A stretch of 64,000 bases of DNA from positions 62,001 through 126,000 of the forward strand of contig JACJZP010000006.1 in the NCBI GenBank assembly GCA_020635535.1. Direction: 5' to 3'. The stretch comes from Flavobacteriales bacterium (GTDB lineage Bacteria > Bacteroidota > Bacteroidia > UBA10329). Shown here piece after piece: positions 7,602 through 16,627 of the stretch (within the stretch, counting starts at the first letter, position 1; every line of letters begins with the position of its first letter). The translations under genes were made by a program, and so were the position numbers. Below the pieces are notes generated by a model. The model was not told the DNA's origin. It was given only the letters and a program-made list of their open reading frames with translations, and did no database searches.

Positions 7602-9191
7602 ATGAAGGAAAAACACCTTTTCTGGCTTCTGTTCCTGCTGCTGGGCATTTCGTTGTTCATCAACGTTAGCATCAACCCGCTTTTTCTGGAAGAACCGCGA
7701 AGAGCCATGGTGGCGCTGGAGATGTACCTACAGAATAACCTGCTGGTACCCACACTTTATGGTGAATTCTACTACCGGAAACCGCCTGTTTTCAATTGGG
7801 TTATTCTTGGATCGATGCAACTTTTCAGCGAACATCCTGAGTTTGCCTGCCGAACCGTGAGTATCGTTTCCTTTCTGTTGATGGGGCTGCTTTCGTATTG
7901 GTTCTGTAAAAAATACCACTCCGAAAAACTCGGACAGATGGCTGCATTGCTGTTTCTGACCTCGGTTCATCTGCTTTTCTATGGATCAATGTTCGCGGAA
8001 ATCGACCTGTTCTACTCACTGATCACGTACGCCTCCATCCTCTCCCTGTTTGTGTTTTACACGAGCGAAAAACGGCTACTGTACTTCCTCAGTATTTACG
8101 GTTTAAGTGCCATCGGGCTTTTAACCAAAGGTGCGCCAAGCATCGTGTTTCTTGGAATCGGTCTGTTGGCACATTTCGCCATCACCCGAAATTGGAAGTG
8201 GTTTTTCTCTTGGCAGCATGTGCTCAGCGGATTGCTGTTTCTTGCCATGCTGGGAGGTTTTGCATTGGCTTACGACCAGTACAATCCCATCGAAAACCTT
8301 GTGAATGCCGTATGGCGACAATCATCCGATCAGACGGTTGCCAACCACGGATTCGGTAAAACATTCATTCATTTCCTAACCTATCCTTCAACAGTTTTTA
8401 CCGATCTGTTGCCCGTTACCCTGTTTTTCCCACTCCTTTTCGTACCAACCATACGCAAGCGACTTTGGAATGACCCTGCGCTGCAATTCATTTCCATTCT
8501 CTTCATCGCCAACATCTTCGTCTATTGGATATCGCCAGGAACACGGTCGCGCTACGTTTACATGCTCTACCCGATGGCCGTTATCATCTGTTCGTGGCTG
8601 TTCCTAGAAGCCTCCAAAAGGTATGAGTGGGTGGAAAATACATTGCGCGGATTGAATCTCTTCATTGTCGCCATCTGCGCATTGGCAATTGGAACGCTTC
8701 CCCTTTTCGCCTCACAGATAGGATTGGAAAATGCTCCGATCGCACTGGCATTTCCGAGCTTGATTCCTCTGCTCGTAATCGGATACATGTCGTACAAAAG
8801 GCGGTTCAGCACACAAATGTGGTGGCTCATAGCCCTGCTGATCTTTGCCCGTTTTCAGTTCGATGCTTTTGTGCTTCCCGCCAGAGCAGAAACGGGCGAG
8901 CACATGCAGTATCGTGTCCATGGCGAGATGATCGCGGAGCTGACCAAAGGCAAAAAACTATGGCTTTATAAGTACGATACGGTGAATGATGAGGCCAGTC
9001 TCAAGTTCGGACACGGCTTTTACATTGAATGGAACAGACAAGATGTGCTGCATTCAATCGAGCGAAAAAACTGCGAAGATGTTTTTCTAACGCAGGACTT
9101 TGAGGTGAAAAACAATCGCTACGAACTGCTTTATGAGTTCGACCGAAGAGAAGACCGTTGGCTTCTGGTTCGGTTTACAGATTGCGACTAA
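7602..9191 (+). CDS. Glycosyltransferase family 39 / ArnT-like membrane protein
   Basis: An integral inner-membrane GT-C type glycosyltransferase of 529 residues that would use a polyprenyl-phosphate-linked sugar on the periplasmic side. Seen: N-terminal transmembrane helix, then the acidic loop NPLFLEEPRRAMVALEM (E-P-R as in ArnT/PMT-type first loops), YRKPPVFNW (the common KPP motif), and about ten further hydrophobic segments. The C-terminal about 100 residues are a soluble tail. The acceptor (lipid A, protein or other) cannot be decided. Its stop overlaps that of the convergent hydrolase gene by four bases. Confidence 0.85.
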   Translation: MKEKHLFWLLFLLLGISLFINVSINPLFLEEPRRAMVALEMYLQNNLLVPTLYGEFYYRKPPVFNWVILGSMQLFSEHPEFACRTVSIVSFLLMGLLSYWFCKKYHSEKLGQMAALLFLTSVHLLFYGSMFAEIDLFYSLITYASILSLFVFYTSEKRLLYFLSIYGLSAIGLLTKGAPSIVFLGIGLLAHFAITRNWKWFFSWQHVLSGLLFLAMLGGFALAYDQYNPIENLVNAVWRQSSDQTVANHGFGKTFIHFLTYPSTVFTDLLPVTLFFPLLFVPTIRKRLWNDPALQFISILFIANIFVYWISPGTRSRYVYMLYPMAVIICSWLFLEASKRYEWVENTLRGLNLFIVAICALAIGTLPLFASQIGLENAPIALAFPSLIPLLVIGYMSYKRRFSTQMWWLIALLIFARFQFDAFVLPARAETGEHMQYRVHGEMIAELTKGKKLWLYKYDTVNDEASLKFGHGFYIEWNRQDVLHSIERKNCEDVFLTQDFEVKNNRYELLYEFDRREDRWLLVRFTDCD

Positions 9192-10096
9192 CGGTATTTG
9201 TTAAGGTGTTGCAGAATCGGTGCTGCACACTCCTCAAATGCTTCTTGAATCAACCAGTGGCTTGCTTCAATATCAACTCGCTTGTACTCGCCTTTCATGT
9301 ACTGGGCCGTTCCTTCCACACCGACAGGTCCAATGGCAAAATCCTTCTTGCCCCACAGCAACAGGGTTGGCGTTTTCACTTCGAGGTAATTGTCCATTTT
9401 CTGCCCCTTTTTGAGGACCTTGTAATTGGCACGATACCATGCCAAGGCGGCTTTCAGTCCAGGCTTGTTTCCTATCACGTCCAAGTAATCTTGCTTTTCT
9501 TCCTCTGAGCTTGAACGCCACGTTCCTCTCAGCATTTTGCGGTCTTTTCTGAGCATGAACCACTCTGGAATTCCTCGCAGCTGGAAAAAACCCATGTACT
9601 GGCTCATCTTCTTCTGCTTTTTGTCGAAACGAACTGCATCGCTGAACGCTTTCAAATGCGGCACTGAAAGTGCAGTCCAGCTCTTTACCCTATCGGGATG
9701 ATAGGCCACCACACCCCAACCAACTGCCGAACCCCAATCGTGACCAATAAGTTGGAATTGCTTAAATCCGCAAGCATCAGCCAAACCCACAACATCCGAA
9801 ACCAGTTCTTCTATCTCGTACGCTTTTACGTCCGTTGGTCTTGCCTGCGGACTGTAGCCACGCTGATCGGGTGCTATGCAGTAATAACCGTTTTCGGAAA
9901 GACGTTCCAATAGAGGAATCCACATATGCGAGGTTTCGGGAAAACCATGCAACAAAATCACGGGCTCACCAGACGGGTCGCCAGCCACACGGCATTTGAA
10001 GGTGAATCCGTTTACGTCCTTTTTGACGATTTCTATCTGAGCCATAGTGGTAATGCTTTGGATGGAGAATAAAATGATGCAGAGAACCATTCTCAT
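9188..10096 (-). CDS. Exported alpha/beta hydrolase, epoxide hydrolase-like
   Basis: 302 residues with an N-terminal signal peptide (hydrophobic to about residue 18, likely cut before Q20). Then comes an alpha/beta-hydrolase fold: oxyanion HGFPE at 50-54, APDQRGY at 75-81, nucleophile elbow GHDWG with D120, and the catalytic histidine in ASHW (H280). An aspartate nucleophile and HGFPE are the marks of epoxide hydrolases and haloalkane dehalogenases. A cap domain lies in the middle. The signal peptide suggests the periplasm or outside, unusual for the better-known cytoplasmic relatives. Substrate not predictable. Confidence 0.85.
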   Translation of the reverse strand: MRMVLCIILFSIQSITTMAQIEIVKKDVNGFTFKCRVAGDPSGEPVILLHGFPETSHMWIPLLERLSENGYYCIAPDQRGYSPQARPTDVKAYEIEELVSDVVGLADACGFKQFQLIGHDWGSAVGWGVVAYHPDRVKSWTALSVPHLKAFSDAVRFDKKQKKMSQYMGFFQLRGIPEWFMLRKDRKMLRGTWRSSSEEEKQDYLDVIGNKPGLKAALAWYRANYKVLKKGQKMDNYLEVKTPTLLLWGKKDFAIGPVGVEGTAQYMKGEYKRVDIEASHWLIQEAFEECAAPILQHLNKYR

Positions 10097-10126
10097 GCAT
10101 CCAAAGATGGGAAAACTCAGTGGAGA

Positions 10127-10288
10127 TCAGGCGCAACCTTTCAGCGGACATGAACCGCAGCGCTTCCCTTTGCGCTTGTACTTTTCGCAGCACTGCTTCT
10201 TTTTCTTCTTCTTGAATTCGAATGCAAGGAAATCTGAGAACTTAGGTTGTTCTTGGACTTCATTCTGAGGCTGCGGTTTTGTTTGCAC
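10127..10288 (-). CDS. Small Cys- and Lys-rich protein (53 aa, GTG start)
   Basis: A short open frame beginning with GTG at 10288 and ending with TGA at 10127. The N-terminal half is acidic/Gln-rich and ends FSDFLAFEF; it is followed by a run of six lysines and then CCEKYKRKGKRCGSCPLKGC with five cysteines. The spacing C-C...C-x2-C...C looks like a small metal-binding or disulfide module. I have a loose memory of similar short basic Cys tails in Bacteroidetes but cannot name a family. It lies 30 bases upstream of the exported hydrolase gene on the same strand. A longer frame on the same strand (10141-10614) reads through the GNAT gene and is less believable. Confidence 0.5.
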   Translation of the reverse strand: MQTKPQPQNEVQEQPKFSDFLAFEFKKKKKKQCCEKYKRKGKRCGSCPLKGCA

Positions 10289-10356
10289 ATATCAAAAGTA
10301 TCTGCGCCAATTGCCACCAGCAATACCGCGAAAAGGTGAATTACGACCTTTGTCGG

Positions 10357-10872
10357 ATGATCTGTCCAACGCTCAAGACCGAGAGACTTGTTCTCAGACC
10401 CCTTAGGATTGATGACATTGACCTGCTTGTTGATCTGGACAGTGACCCGGAGGTGATGAGATACATCACGGATGGCAAGCCACAGACCAAAGAACATTAC
10501 GAGAAACGGATTCCCGAATTGCTCAAGTACATGCAGAAACATCCCGGCCTCGGACTTTGGCCGACTTACCTCAAAGAGACCAACGAATTCATTGGTTGGT
10601 ACATTCTGAAACACCTGCCAGATGGTGGCGAGGTGGAAGTCGGTTTCCGAATAAAGAAAAAATTCTGGGGAAACGGTTATTCAACTGAAGCAGGGAAAGC
10701 GTTGCTCAAGCATGGTTTCGAAACACTTGGCCTGAAGAAAATTGCAGCCATCGTGCGCCCCGACAATTTTGCCTCGCAAGCTGTCATCAAGAAGATCGGC
10801 TTGAAGGAAAAAGGCACAGGCACGTGGTACGGTATTGAGTGCCTTTATTTTGAGGTGGAAAATCAATTTTAG
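10357..10872 (+). CDS. GNAT family N-acetyltransferase
   Basis: A RimJ/RimL-type acetyltransferase of 171 residues. Seen: LKTERLVLRPL at the N-terminus, EVMRYI, FIGWYILK, a beta-4/acetyl-CoA-binding region FRIKKKFWGNGYSTEAGKA, and GLKKIAAIVRPDNFASQAVIKKIG, a strong RimL-like ending. I chose the ATG at 10357 because the longer frame begins with TTG at 10279 and would overlap the small divergent Cys-rich gene. Substrate (protein N-terminus, aminoglycoside or other) unknown. Converges with the permease gene, overlapping by four bases at the stops. Confidence 0.88.
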   Translation: MICPTLKTERLVLRPLRIDDIDLLVDLDSDPEVMRYITDGKPQTKEHYEKRIPELLKYMQKHPGLGLWPTYLKETNEFIGWYILKHLPDGGEVEVGFRIKKKFWGNGYSTEAGKALLKHGFETLGLKKIAAIVRPDNFASQAVIKKIGLKEKGTGTWYGIECLYFEVENQF

Positions 10873-12173
10873 GCTCTATGGGTTTTCGAGTACGCAAAAG
10901 CACCTGCTCCAAGTAATCCGTACAATCCTAAAATATACCCAAGTTGAAACGGGTCAACGGTCCATTCATACCACAGTATAAGCACCCCGGCAAGCAGCAG
11001 GCCGAACATCGCCATAACGGCAATAAGCCCATGGGTATTCGTCTCTTTCCGCTTTCTGAAATTGGCATAAGCCATCAGAAACGAAACTGTGATGAACGTA
11101 ATGCTACCGAATTCGAGGATGAGTTGAAGCCCACCACTTAGAATGAGCACGAATGCCAGAATACTCATGGTAATGATGGCGTAGTTAGGAATATGACCTT
11201 TGACTCGGTTAGCGAGTTTTTTGGGTAGATACCCATCCTGAGCAATCACTGCCATCAATCGCGAAGCTCCGAAAAGCGTTCCGCTGATGGCGCTGGAAGT
11301 AGCAAGCAATGCTCCGAAAATGACTATGAATCGGCCCAAGTTTCCGAGCACACTCTGTGCTCCGGCAGCCAAGGCGTATTCCTTGTCTTGGATGATGAGT
11401 TCTTTTGGGATGGTTGCTAACGCACCCAAAGCCAATGCCACATAAAGCAAGGTTGCAATAAGAATCGCACTATAGATTGCTCTTGGAATGTTGCGCGATG
11501 GTTCGTCCATCTCATCATAGGCATGAATGACCAACTGAAAGCCTTCATAGGCCACGAAGGTGATTGAAGCCACAATGATGATGTTGGTGAATGTGGTTTC
11601 AGCTTCTAAAAACGGAAGAAAATTGGCCGTGTCTCCCTTGCCCGCCAGCAGCCCCGATATCACCAGCAGGATGACGATCTTGGTGTAAACCATCACATCT
11701 TCCACCTTTCCCATTCCTTTTACACTTACCAGATTGACAATGGTGAACAGTAGAATGATGCCTCCCGCAATGGCACGATTTATCCATATTTCGTTCTGAA
11801 ACGGAAGCACGCTTCCCAAGTACGTTGAGAAGGTGAATGCATACAGTGCCAGCGTACTGATATACCCGAAAATCACAAGCCAACCAATGGCGCTCGAAGC
11901 AAAATGAGAGTTAGGAAATGTTCTTTTGAAGAAGGAGTAAGTAGCGCCCTCATCCTTGTAAAGCAATGCCAACTTCACATAAGAAAAAGCTGCAAACATG
12001 GCCAATAAGCCACCAATTGCTATGGCAATGGGTGTGGCATTACCAATTCGCTCAACAGATATTCCAAGTATGGAAAAGATTCCGCCACCAACCATGCCGC
12101 CCAAGGCAATGGCAATCAGCTCGGCCAATCCAAGTTCTTTTTTCCTTGACCGAGTAAGTTTCTTGAGATTCAT
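10869..12173 (-). CDS. APC family amino acid permease
   Basis: A 434-residue inner-membrane transporter with about twelve hydrophobic segments. The first helix carries GGMVGGGIFSILG, the glycine-rich APC superfamily motif involved in substrate and ion binding. AYEGFQLVIHAYDEM in the middle and FGASRLMAVIAQDGYLPKKLA near residue 300 are typical of the amino acid-polyamine-organocation group. The start overlaps the desaturase stop by four bases, so the two are probably co-transcribed with the desaturase first. The amino acid carried cannot be read. Confidence 0.9.
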   Translation of the reverse strand: MNLKKLTRSRKKELGLAELIAIALGGMVGGGIFSILGISVERIGNATPIAIAIGGLLAMFAAFSYVKLALLYKDEGATYSFFKRTFPNSHFASSAIGWLVIFGYISTLALYAFTFSTYLGSVLPFQNEIWINRAIAGGIILLFTIVNLVSVKGMGKVEDVMVYTKIVILLVISGLLAGKGDTANFLPFLEAETTFTNIIIVASITFVAYEGFQLVIHAYDEMDEPSRNIPRAIYSAILIATLLYVALALGALATIPKELIIQDKEYALAAGAQSVLGNLGRFIVIFGALLATSSAISGTLFGASRLMAVIAQDGYLPKKLANRVKGHIPNYAIITMSILAFVLILSGGLQLILEFGSITFITVSFLMAYANFRKRKETNTHGLIAVMAMFGLLLAGVLILWYEWTVDPFQLGYILGLYGLLGAGAFAYSKTHRA

Positions 12174-13219
12174 ATCACCTTCTCTGGAGGGAACTTCTGA
12201 ACCCGTGTTCTCAAAAACGCGATCACTTCCTCATCCGTTTTCAGCGAATCATCCAAACGGACAAACTTCTTTGCCAATGCCTTATAATTGTGGGTCATGA
12301 GGAAGAACCACACCATGAAGAAATCGATGCCCTCGAACACGATGGCTTTTTCACGGGCATAAGCATCCAAATTATCGCGGAATTCCTGTGCCATCTCCGT
12401 GTAATGCATGGAGGGTTTAATGTGATGGATAATGTGGTACCCATCATTGAAACACTTCTTGTTGTACGCCACTTCAATGCACGTAATGCTGTTTCGGTAA
12501 CAGTTTCCGGGTGCATCGGCATCCACAAACGCGTGCTGTCCCCAGTTTCCGGCCATCATCATAAACCGTGTGAACACGAACGGAATGATGAAAACCACCA
12601 GCGTGGCCTTCCAATTCACAAAGCTCAACGCTATAACAAACGCGTACCAGCTCAACTCACCAAGCAGCGTGTTCTTGGCAATCTTGAAACGCTTTTTTCG
12701 GTTCAGATAACTGGTCAGATCAATAATTCCTAACGTGAAGAACCGCAGGAAATACTTCATGAAATCGCCAAAGCTATCGCGCTGATATTCGATGGTGCTA
12801 CTGAGGTCTTCACGCAGGTTATTCTCGGGGTGGTGCATGCCCATGTGGTGACCGAAATACGTTTCGGGCGTTTCGCCAAAGAACGGACCCAAGAACCACG
12901 GAATGATCTTGTTCATCCAATCGTATTCTCTTCTGAAAAGGGGTCGGTGGCTGGTGCAATGCAGCATGAGAATGTATGGCGGTGTGAAGAACGCCCAGTT
13001 GATGGCCAAATAACCGACCGCCACCCACCAGTTGAACTGACCAGGAATGTAGAGGTACACCGCAATAGGAATGATGACCAACAGGATCTTCAGTATGAGA
13101 TGGATGAACACTACATCGCGCTCATCGCGGATGAAGCGCATCATGAATTCGGTTAAGGCCGAACCAGTTCGTTCTTGGTCCACCGGATCGGTGAATGCTA
13201 TTTCTGATACATGACGCAT
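12170..13219 (-). CDS. Membrane fatty acid desaturase-like protein
   Basis: 349 residues with hydrophobic pairs and the three histidine boxes that bind the di-iron centre: HCTSH (87-91), HHMGMHH (124-130) and HIIHH near 264-268. These are the signature of the membrane fatty acid desaturase/beta-carotene hydroxylase superfamily. The spacing and the HxxMxxHH type of second box fit an acyl-lipid or acyl-CoA desaturase, but a carotenoid or sphingolipid hydroxylase cannot be excluded. First gene of a two-gene minus-strand unit with the permease; ATG chosen at 13219. Confidence 0.85.
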   Translation of the reverse strand: MRHVSEIAFTDPVDQERTGSALTEFMMRFIRDERDVVFIHLILKILLVIIPIAVYLYIPGQFNWWVAVGYLAINWAFFTPPYILMLHCTSHRPLFRREYDWMNKIIPWFLGPFFGETPETYFGHHMGMHHPENNLREDLSSTIEYQRDSFGDFMKYFLRFFTLGIIDLTSYLNRKKRFKIAKNTLLGELSWYAFVIALSFVNWKATLVVFIIPFVFTRFMMMAGNWGQHAFVDADAPGNCYRNSITCIEVAYNKKCFNDGYHIIHHIKPSMHYTEMAQEFRDNLDAYAREKAIVFEGIDFFMVWFFLMTHNYKALAKKFVRLDDSLKTDEEVIAFLRTRVQKFPPEKVI

Positions 13220-13300
13220 ACGACCGCGAATGTAACGAAATGCGAGGCCTAGCCGGAATGACGGTGCTCAGGTCGTCTCACCCCAGACCAATTCAATCAT

Positions 13301-13330
13301 TTGAGTGCCTTAGTGATTTTCTTAGCTTCG
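13301..13330 (+). promoter_or_regulatory. Candidate promoter of the RND-rfbA-epimerase operon
   Basis: TTG at 13301-13303, 19 bases of spacer, then TAGCTTCG at 13323-13330. It differs in one base from the Bacteroidetes -7 consensus TAnnTTTG and has the right -33 spacing. The ATG is 43 bases further on. Confidence 0.4.
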
Positions 13331-13373
13331 CAGACCCAAAAAACCAGCAAATCGCTGAGATTCAGCGCTACTC

Positions 13374-15764
13374 ATGTGGCAGACCATAGCTCGTATCATC
13401 CTTAAAAACCGCGTTGCCATTCTGGTAGCAATCGGATTAATTACGATTGTCATGGGCTTTATGGCAACAAGGGTAAAGATCCGTTACGATTTTGCTGCCC
13501 TTCTACCTGCAACAGATAGCACGCTTATCAACTATAAATCATTTAAAGAACGCTTTGGAGAGGATGGAGATGTTTTGGTAATAGGATTGGAGCAACCCGA
13601 ACTTTTTACCGAATCGAAATACAGAGCATGGTACGAGTTGGGCAAAGAGATAGATCAACTTGATGGTATTGAAGAAGTGCTTTCTGCCGCCCGCTGCTAT
13701 CATCTGGTTAGGAATGATAGCCTGAAACGCTTCGATTTCAAGATGCTGTCTGAGGGTCTTCCGGCATCTCAAGCTGAATTGGATTCCATTAAGCAGCAGA
13801 TCAATGATCTGAAATTCTATGATAACCTGCTTTGGGATGACGAAACGGGTATTGCCGTGATGGCGATTACCATGAATGCCAAGGTGCTGGACAGTAAAAA
13901 ACGGGTCGGGCTCACCAACCTCATCATCAAGACCGGAAAGAAATACGAAGAGCGCTTAGGAGCGAACCTCCGCTACTCAGGCATGCCTTACATCCGAAGT
14001 CTGTTGGCCAAGATCGTGGAATCGGAAATGTTCCTGTTCATCCTCTACGCCATTCTGGTCACAGCTATAATCATGTTCATTTTCTTCCGTTCGTTCAAGG
14101 TGGTCATGGTTGCCATGGCTGTGGTTGCGGTCGGTTCTCTGTGGTCCATTGGGTTTATAGGAATCATGGGTTTCAGGCTTTCTATTCTTACAGGCCTGGT
14201 TCCTCCGCTGATCATTGTGATCGGTGTAGCAAACTGCATCTTCTTGCTGAACAAATACCACACGGAATTCCGGTCGCATGGGAACAAGATAAAAGGCTTG
14301 CAGCGCGTGGTACGAAAAGTTGGGAAAGCCACACTTTTGACCAACGCCACAACCGCTGCTGGTTTTGCCACATTCACGGTGGTAGAAAGCTCGGTAATGC
14401 GCGAATTCGGGGTTGTAGCCGCCATCTCCATCATGTGCATTTTTGTGTTGTCGCTGCTGTTGGTTCCCATCATTTTCAGCTTCTTGAAAGAACCGAAAGC
14501 GCGCCACGTAAAGCATTTGGAACGCAAGCAATCGCAGGTGTTCATTTCCAAGATCGTGGAAATCGTTCTTTCTTATCGAACCCGCGTGTATTGGTTTTTC
14601 GGGACCTGTGTGGTTGTTGGCATCTATGGCATCACGCTTATTACTTCTGATGGTAAGATCGTGGGCGATTTCCCCGAAGGACATCATGTATTGCAAGACC
14701 TCGATTTCTTCGAAAAGCATTTTGGTGGCGTTATTCCATTTGAGATTGAGATTGACGCTCTGAAACCGGACAAGGCACTTTCTGCAGGAACGCTGAAGCG
14801 AATTGAAAAACTACAGGATGCGGTTGCACAATACCCGGAATTCTCGCGTGCGGTGAGCATGGTTGAAGTAGTAAAATCTTTGAAGCAGGCTTACTACAAT
14901 GGAATGCCCTCAAAGTATAAACTGCCAAGTGGTGCTGAACGTGGATTCATTCTTTCCTATGCTGAGAACAATAAAAGCAATGGTGGAGGAAACGAGGTAC
15001 TGCGTAGTTTCATTGACAGTGCCAATCAAGTAACCCGTGTCAGCTTTCAAATGAAAGATGCGGGCAGTGGAGAAACTGAGCGATTACTTGGCGAGATCCG
15101 CCCAATTCTGGACAGCATATTCAATCCAGAACAGTATAACACACTTATAACGGGTACATCTGTGGTTTACCTGCGTGGAACCGAATATCTGGTTAAAAAC
15201 CTTTTTGTGAGTTTAGGCATTGCCGTAGTGCTTATTGCCATGCTCATGGCCTATATGTTCCAATCGTGGCGAATGGTTGCCGTATCGCTCATTCCCAACA
15301 TCGTTCCGCTGATCTTTACGGGTGCTTTGATGGGCTTTCTGGGCATTACCATCAAGCCATCCACCATTCTTGTTTTCAGCATCGCATTCGGGATTTCTGT
15401 AGATGATACCATTCACTTTCTGGCCAAATACCGGCAGGAGCTGGAGGCCAATAATTGGAAGATCAAACGGAGCGTGATCTTGGCACTTCATGAGGTAGGT
15501 ATAAGCATGGCTTACACTTCCATCGTGCTGTTTTTCGGGTTCTCCATTTTCAACCTTAGCACCTTTGGCGGCACAAAAGCACTTGGCATGCTGGTCTCAA
15601 TCACATTGTTAGTGGCAATGTTCTCCAATTTGATACTCCTACCATCGCTATTGCTAACTTTGGAGCGCTCATTAACCGACAAATATTTCAAAGCCGCTGG
15701 GCTTGAACCAACCGACATCGAAGAACAAGAATCTGAACTGAGCGCTCAAGACCAAACCGCATGA
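13374..15764 (+). CDS. RND/MMPL family transporter
   Basis: A 796-residue inner-membrane protein of the MMPL/HpnN-like branch of the RND superfamily, generally linked to export of hydrophobic molecules such as lipids. Layout: helix 1 (residues 12-30), a periplasmic loop to about 210, a helix block (about 215-360), helix 7 near 400, a second periplasmic loop, and a final helix block (about 600-760). Seen: SGMPYIRSLL and TGTSVVYLRGTEYL at equivalent places before the two helix blocks, and IAFGISVDDTIHFLAKY in helix 10, the proton-relay region. No periplasmic adaptor or TolC-type gene is nearby. It heads an operon with rfbA (4-base overlap), so a role in envelope lipid or glycan export is possible. 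Confidence 0.87.
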   Translation: MWQTIARIILKNRVAILVAIGLITIVMGFMATRVKIRYDFAALLPATDSTLINYKSFKERFGEDGDVLVIGLEQPELFTESKYRAWYELGKEIDQLDGIEEVLSAARCYHLVRNDSLKRFDFKMLSEGLPASQAELDSIKQQINDLKFYDNLLWDDETGIAVMAITMNAKVLDSKKRVGLTNLIIKTGKKYEERLGANLRYSGMPYIRSLLAKIVESEMFLFILYAILVTAIIMFIFFRSFKVVMVAMAVVAVGSLWSIGFIGIMGFRLSILTGLVPPLIIVIGVANCIFLLNKYHTEFRSHGNKIKGLQRVVRKVGKATLLTNATTAAGFATFTVVESSVMREFGVVAAISIMCIFVLSLLLVPIIFSFLKEPKARHVKHLERKQSQVFISKIVEIVLSYRTRVYWFFGTCVVVGIYGITLITSDGKIVGDFPEGHHVLQDLDFFEKHFGGVIPFEIEIDALKPDKALSAGTLKRIEKLQDAVAQYPEFSRAVSMVEVVKSLKQAYYNGMPSKYKLPSGAERGFILSYAENNKSNGGGNEVLRSFIDSANQVTRVSFQMKDAGSGETERLLGEIRPILDSIFNPEQYNTLITGTSVVYLRGTEYLVKNLFVSLGIAVVLIAMLMAYMFQSWRMVAVSLIPNIVPLIFTGALMGFLGITIKPSTILVFSIAFGISVDDTIHFLAKYRQELEANNWKIKRSVILALHEVGISMAYTSIVLFFGFSIFNLSTFGGTKALGMLVSITLLVAMFSNLILLPSLLLTLERSLTDKYFKAAGLEPTDIEEQESELSAQDQTA

Positions 15765-16627
15765 AAGGAATTATACTCGCTGGGGGTTCTGGTACACGCT
15801 TGCATCCGCTTACGCTGGCCGTTAGTAAGCAGCTGATGCCCGTGTACAACAAACCAATGATCTACTACCCGCTCAGTGTACTGATGCTGGCAGGAATCCG
15901 TGAAATCCTCATCATTTCCACACCGCAGGACCTACCTAACTTTGAAAGGCTGCTTGGTTCGGGAGAGCAGATCGGCTGCAAATTCAGCTACAAGGTACAG
16001 GAAGTGCCGAACGGACTGGCACAGGCTTTCGTTATTGGCCAAGAGTTTATTGGCAATGACAAGGTTGCCCTGGTTCTGGGCGACAACATCTTTTACGGCC
16101 ACGGTTTGGAGCAAACACTCAAATCAGTAAACGATCCTGATGGCGGAGTTGTCTTCGCGTATCACGTTAGTGATCCTGAACGTTATGGTGTGGTGGAATT
16201 CGACAAGGAATTCAACGCATTGACCATTGAAGAGAAACCGAAGGAACCGAAGTCTAACTATGCCGTTCCAGGGCTGTATTTCTATGATAATTCGGTTGTT
16301 GAAGTAGCCAAGAACCTGAAACCAAGCGCGCGTGGTGAATACGAGATCACGGATGTGAACAAACACTATCTGGCCGAAGGCAAACTGAAGGTCGGTCTGT
16401 TGGGTCGTGGAACAGCCTGGTTGGACACTGGAACGTTTGCTTCGTTGATGCAGGCAGGCCAGTATGTTCAGACCATTGAAGAAAGACAAGGATTGGCCAT
16501 TGGCTGTATAGAAGAGGTTGCTTACAGGCAGAAGTTCATCACAGCAGAACAACTGAAAACCATTGCCGAGCCACTTCAAAAAAGCGGTTACGGAGATTAC
16601 CTTATGAAATTGCTGAAGCAAAAATGA
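15761..16627 (+). CDS. rfbA: Glucose-1-phosphate thymidylyltransferase
   Basis: Makes dTDP-glucose from glucose 1-phosphate and dTTP, the first step to dTDP-rhamnose and other dTDP-sugars. 288 residues, standard. Seen: the nucleotidyl-transferase signature LAGGSGTRLHPLT (6-18), SKQLMPVYNKPMIYYPLS, LVLGDNIFYG near 108, and GRGTAWLDTGTF near 220. Overlaps the RND gene before and the epimerase gene after by four bases each, so translation is probably coupled. rfbB, rfbC and rfbD are not in the window, so the later steps are elsewhere. Confidence 0.96.
   Translation: MKGIILAGGSGTRLHPLTLAVSKQLMPVYNKPMIYYPLSVLMLAGIREILIISTPQDLPNFERLLGSGEQIGCKFSYKVQEVPNGLAQAFVIGQEFIGNDKVALVLGDNIFYGHGLEQTLKSVNDPDGGVVFAYHVSDPERYGVVEFDKEFNALTIEEKPKEPKSNYAVPGLYFYDNSVVEVAKNLKPSARGEYEITDVNKHYLAEGKLKVGLLGRGTAWLDTGTFASLMQAGQYVQTIEERQGLAIGCIEEVAYRQKFITAEQLKTIAEPLQKSGYGDYLMKLLKQK

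Noticed and set aside
10141..10614. 157-residue minus-strand frame
   Set aside because: Runs antisense through the GNAT gene and reads the small Cys-rich gene in another frame; no recognisable motif.
13240..13290. Possible second copy of the 6875-6950 repeat (GGAATGACGG...)
   Set aside because: Only about ten bases agree, which is not enough to call it the same element.
13977..14720. 247-residue minus-strand frame
   Set aside because: Antisense to the RND transporter; Asn/His-rich shadow sequence.
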